This document shows, one piece after another, positions 59,901 through 64,000 of a DNA stretch of 64,000 nucleotides (position 1 is its first letter; every line of letters starts with the position of its first letter). Made by a program: the position numbers and the translations under genes. The stretch comes from Lomentospora prolificans (Eukaryota > Ascomycota > Sordariomycetes > Microascales > Microascaceae), in the NCBI GenBank assembly GCA_029532625.1, contig JARFXM010000005.1, forward strand, positions 1,178,001 through 1,242,000. Reading direction: 5' to 3'. The notes under the pieces are model-generated. The model was not told the origin of the DNA. It saw nothing but the letters and a program-made list of their open reading frames with translations, and did not search any database.

Positions 59901-60912
59901 GAACCGGTACGCCTGCTTCAAGGACAGAGACCCCGCGTGGAACATCACCCTGTCCGGCATGCCCGAGGGGGATGAGTTTGTCCATTATCTTGAAAAGTTC
60001 CTCAAGTCACCAACCAATGAGGACTGCCCTCTAGGCGGTGAGGCTTCTTACGGACAGGCTGTTGTGGTGAACCCCTCCAAAAATACAGTCACAGCCAGCC
60101 AGTTCCGCACGAGCCACTCACCCTTGCGAAGCCAGGATGATTTCATCAAAGCCTACGCTTCAGCTCGCCGAATCTCGGCAGACATCAAGGAGAACACCGG
60201 TATTGACGTCTTCCCGTACAGTGTTTTCTACATCTTCTTCCATCAGTACGCTAGCATCGCGTCTCTCACGGCTGCCCTTCTCGGGTCCGCTGTAGGAATT
60301 ATTTTTGTCATTTCGGCCATCCTCCTTGGGTCTCTTCCCACTGCCTTTGTCGTGACTGTCACTGTTATCATGGCGGTTGTCGACATCATGGGAGCGATGG
60401 CCGTTTTCGGTGTCTCGCTGAACGCCGTATCCCTTGTGAACCTCATCATATGTGTTGGCATAGCCGTTGAGTTCTGCGCCCACATCGCCCGTGCCTTCAT
60501 GTTTCCCTCACATACGCTCATGGAGCGTGCCAAAAATCGGTTCCGCGGCCGTGACGCCCGGGCGTGGACCGCACTCGTCAATGTCGGCAGCTCCGTGTTC
60601 TCGGGGATTACAGTGACCAAGCTTCTTGGGGTCTGTGTATTGGCCTTTACAAGATCCAAAATCTTTGAGATCTACTACTTCAGGGTCTGGCTCGCACTCG
60701 TTATCTTCGCTGCGACGCACGCACTCATCTTCTTGCCCGTTGCGCTCAGCGTGCTAGGCGGCGAGGGCTATGTCGATCCGGAGAGCGAGGGGGGCCTCGA
60801 GGATGATTTGGCTAGCAGGAGATATAGGGCCCTTTTGCCAGAGGATGATACAGACTCTGATGATAGCGACGTGGACTACGACGATGACCATAGCTTGAGC
60901 CGAAGGCTTTAA
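56979..60912 (+). CDS. NPC1: Niemann-Pick C1-type sterol transporter (Ncr1/NPC1)
   Basis: Two exons: 56979-57239 and 57307-60912, with a 67-nt intron (GTTAGT..CCCAG), encode 1288 residues, the family's usual length. A signal peptide (MPKLPAFVAAGAFLLARLGA) precedes the Cys-rich sterol-binding N-terminal domain, with the conserved join VCCTPEQ / ITSLKSEL and then SCPACKDNFFNLFCTFTC. The first membrane helix is near 259-284. The sterol-sensing domain runs from about 586 and includes GVDNIFLIVHEFERV at 674; a Patched/RND-like second bundle carries CVGIAVEFCAHIARAF near 1136. Family knowledge: it moves sterol from the vacuole lumen across the glycocalyx into the limiting membrane, taking it from NPC2. 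The C-terminus is a long Asp/Glu/Ser-rich cytosolic tail ending LSRRL, without the LLNF-type sorting signal of human NPC1. Minus-strand frames over it are shadows. Confidence 0.96.
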
Positions 60913-62818
60913 GCAATCAGACCTATCACCCAGCTTCATATCATGCATATTAGGGGTGGGTCACTTCTTTCGTTTCTGTTTCTCGCTTTACCAAGCCAAA
61001 TGCTTTTCTTTTCTGAAGCCTACGGGGATATATTTTCGTTTCTTTTTTTTTTTTTAGGTTGGGTTCGGACAGCGATGGTAGACTACTGTGCATAATCAAT
61101 TCACACAGGATAAAGATTTTTCTTTTTTTCTCTTCCCTATCCGACCTTTACGGGCTTGTGTGGGCTAGAGATGGATGCTCTATTTGCTTTTGGGGGGATA
61201 TGTCCATATGGTTGTTGTGTACACAATATTCAATATTAGTGTAGCATTCTTGTATCAAATACAAGTCGTCTATGCCTTGGCCACTCGTACGGTCGGGTTT
61301 AACTCTCAGGATAGTGCGGTTACAAGAAGGTCTAGAGTCGCTCAAAGTCGGAATTTCACCGCAGGGGCGGCCAGTGGCCTCGATGTTTCAAATCTGTTCG
61401 GATGACACTTCAGTAAGGGGCATTGGGCCACCCGAAGAAGTGGGAACAACGGCATTTCGTCTGGACAGGGGGCATGCTACAGGACTGGATATCGTCGTCC
61501 TCTCTAACACCGACAAACGGGGCGTAACCCGGGCATGTTCCCCCGAGGTTCTGTAGCAGGTTCTCCTCGTTTTAACGAATGGTGTCAAACGAAGAGGGAT
61601 GCGGTAGTGGAGGATCATGCCAGATCAGCGTGTCCCCAAACCGCCAAAGGCGCCTCGCTTGCCAGGTATAATAGGGATCCATTGTCGAAGTCGTTACAAA
61701 GGGAAGGCGAGGCGGCTTAATTGGGTTCGGTTGACGACATGAGAGGCCACCGCCCCGCAGGAGAAGGAGAAAGTCTCGATGGAGGCAAGTTTAGCGCCCC
61801 CCGGGCCGCTTTCGCTATAATACTCGAGAGGGGCGTGCATGCCAGTAGCGAGCAAATGAGCTACGCTACATCCACCATCGCTCAGGATTACTTGAGCCAG
61901 CCGCGATTGGCCCTCTATCCTGATAGCGAGTTGTGAGGGCCAGCGAGGGCGATAATTAATGAGATGAAATCATGGTTTGTCTACCGATTTAATGACGATG
62001 GCGACACAAGACGTTGGCTCCTATACGAGGTAATGTGTTCGGTGAATGGAAGATTAAACGAATGGGGTTGCTTTCGATTATCCCTGATTTGAGGGGTTCT
62101 CTTCATTCAAAGCAAGCCGCCTCGCAACCTCGAACGGAGCGGTGGATGACTCCCGTCCAGCCGCCCTGCAACCAGGACAGACCGTCATGGAGATTGGTCC
62201 TGTGTGGGGTGGCTGAGCACAGGGGGGTTGGATCAATTTGATGGATGTCACATTGATCTGTTCAACGTTCTGTACTAACCAGGAATCAATTGATTGATAC
62301 CTGCGGCAGACGATGATGCTTGTTAGTGTTACTAGTAATTTAAGAGGAAGGTACCTGGATCCTTCCCCAAATTTACTGGGCCCAGCAGGTACCGTGCGCT
62401 CTTGCATCGCCGTGCTTTTGAACCGTGCGATTTGAACTGATATTGATCGATTAGCGCCGCGCCTGCAGAACCTAAACCCAAACCAAACTGGCCTGGGCCC
62501 CTCCTTCACTGATCTGCCTCATACCCCCTTGTCATCCCTTGTCATTGATTCGATTGTGCTGCTGTTGCTGCTGGCTGGCTGGGGGCTAATATCAACCAGA
62601 GCCGACCTCCTCCATCAATTCTTGACCCCCCCCTTGTCCTCCCTTGAAGCCATCCTGTCCTGGAATCAATCCCGACCTCGTCGTGAAGCTCTTTGTCCAG
62701 CTTGACAACCCATCTCAGCTCACAGTCTCACCTACTTATCTCCCATCTCGACCGTCCCCATTTCATCCGATTGAAGCTTGTTTTCCCAGCTCAGCTCCAT
62801 CCAGCCACAGCCGCCATC
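60913..62818. other. Intergenic region with leader of the Ala/Pro-rich gene
   Basis: The first part includes T-rich tracts (such as 61041-61055) expected of the NPC1 3' UTR. The last 300-400 bp is pyrimidine-rich and probably the promoter and leader of the gene at 62819. Frames of up to 143 codons are unrecognised on both strands. Confidence 0.5.
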
Positions 62819-63777
62819 ATGCCCGGAATTCGTAAGTCATCGCCTTATCCCGGGCTTTATCCCTCATTCTCTCGGATCAGGGATAATAGGTTCAACCCGT
62901 ATTTTGAGTCTTGGCTGGTCTATCTATTCCCGATAATATCGTCATTCATCCATCAGCGCAGCTTTTAGCGCCAATGCTCTCTCCACACTCGGCGGCTAAC
63001 GTGTTTCGCCTCTTTGGTAGCCCTCGACGCCCTCGACAACTTGGTCGGCAAGTTCAAGACCGTCTTCAAGAAGAAGGAAAAGAAGACCAAGCCCGCTGCC
63101 ACTAACGAAGCCAAGCCTGCTGAGCCCGCCGCTACCACCACTACTCCTGCCGCCGCCGAGCCTACTAAGACCGATGCCGCGGCTGCTGCTCCCGCCCCGG
63201 CTCCCGTAGCTGGTTTGTTTCATCTCTCGATCTCCAACGTTATAATAGAATCGGTCTGGTTAACATAGCCGCGGATAATAGATGCTGGCGCTGCTCCCGC
63301 TGCTCCTGCCGCTGATAAGGACGCTCCTGCTGTCGCCGCCGCGCCCGCCACTACTGACGCCCCAGCTGAGCCCGCTGCCGCTGCCGCGCCCGGTATGGAT
63401 CATCGCATATCTACAGATTCGTAAAGAACGTCTGTACTGACATGCACATTGTTTTAGCTGCCGAGGCTCCCAAGGCCGCCGAGCCCGCTGCTGCTACCGA
63501 AGCCCCCAAGGAGGCTCCCGCTGCGGCCCCCTCTGAGCCTACTCCCGCTCCCGCCGCCGAGGCTGCAGCTCCTGCAGCTCCTGAGCCTGCTGCTGAGTCT
63601 GCCCCTGCTGTCGAGGCCGCGCCCGCCGCTCCTGCTCCTGAACCCGCGGCTGCCCCTGCCCCTGCTCCTGCTACCGTTGCCACCGATGCTCCGGCTGCCC
63701 CTGCTGCTGAAGCTCCTAAGGAGGAACCGAAGGCTGAGGCTGCCGCCCCTGCTCCCGCTGCCACTCCCGCCGCCTAA
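62819..63777 (+). CDS. Ala/Pro/Glu-rich low-complexity protein, function unknown
   Basis: Four exons: 62819-62831, 63021-63212, 63282-63392 and 63458-63777 (introns 189, 69 and 65 nt) give 211 residues. The first exon holds only MPGI plus one base; the ATG (gccatcATG) has a good context and a GTAAGT donor follows. Residues 5-30 look like an amphipathic, basic helix (LDALDNLVGKFKTVFKKKEK). The rest is almost entirely Ala, Pro, Glu, Thr and Lys in APAAPAPE-like runs and is surely disordered. Each intron is phase 1, and exons 3 and 4 each start in Ala-rich sequence, suggesting growth by internal repeats. No known domain is recognised; a membrane-bound or cytoskeletal spacer, or a structural protein, is a guess. 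Frames on the minus strand (63411-63867) are Gly/Ala/Ser shadows of the repeat codons. Confidence 0.75.
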
Positions 63778-64000
63778 GCCTATGTTTAGGTAATTTGACG
63801 TCTTGATGAGCTCGATCACGGCTTGAGTAACGCTACTTTGGGCTCCTCGCACACGCCGTGTTTCCAAAGGGGAGAGACCATGTAGTGTTAGTCGTAATCT
63901 TGGTGGATGACTTGATGTGACAAAATTGTTGGTATCGATTTTGGACTTGATAATACCCAGGTGGGAGACGACTAGCTTAGCTTGCGGAAGTTTCTTTCAC

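Noticed and set aside
63411..63867. Minus frames rich in Gly, Ala and Ser
   Set aside because: Antisense shadows of the Ala/Pro codon repeats of the gene on +.

Overview
The window is nuclear DNA of a filamentous ascomycete (Pezizomycotina, probably a Sordariomycete; species not determinable by eye). The evidence is short spliceosomal introns (about 55-200 nt) with GT..AG ends and CTAAC-like branch sites, a velvet-domain regulator, a secreted CE5 esterase, a fungal NTF2-like secreted protein, and housekeeping genes with fungal architecture. Coding GC is moderate and there is no obvious AT-rich, RIP-eroded block.
Layout. 1-1045: 3' end of a MER3/HFM1 meiotic helicase gene (+). 3853-4602: secreted protein whose N-terminal half is four 14-residue repeats bounded by Lys-Lys, followed by an NTF2-like domain (+). 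4603-10384: no gene found, but a long pyrimidine-rich block. 10385-11714: VosA-type velvet regulator (-), three exons. 11715-33238: about 21.5 kb in which I can support no gene; the first 2.5 kb looks like a purine/pyrimidine-skewed leader of the velvet gene. 33239-33691: small lysine-rich protein (-). 35618-41720: BLM10/PA200 proteasome activator (-), three exons. 43404-44260: CE5 acetylxylan esterase/cutinase (-). 45819-46489: dynactin p27 (-), divergent from 47041-48663, the 51-kDa NADH-binding subunit of complex I (+). 49240-50224: PEX11-family peroxin (+), converging on 50573-52296, a CUE/DUF1771/Smr protein resembling the no-go-decay nuclease Cue2 (-). 53989-56053: amidase-signature enzyme (+), four exons. 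56979-60912: NPC1/Ncr1 sterol transporter (+). 62819-63777: Ala/Pro-rich protein of unknown function (+), four exons.
The genes do not form one pathway. The left half is gene-poor and the right half (33-64 kb) is an ordinary dense housekeeping region. All exon joins were deduced by hand from splice signals, reading-frame continuity and family conservation, and every multi-exon model closes in frame. The most unusual gene is the Lys-Lys-bounded repeat protein at 3853, which looks like a Kex2-processed repeat (secreted peptide) precursor fused to an NTF2-like domain. The most unusual non-coding features are the roughly 19-21 kb gene-free stretch and a strong G-quadruplex motif at 34511-34538.
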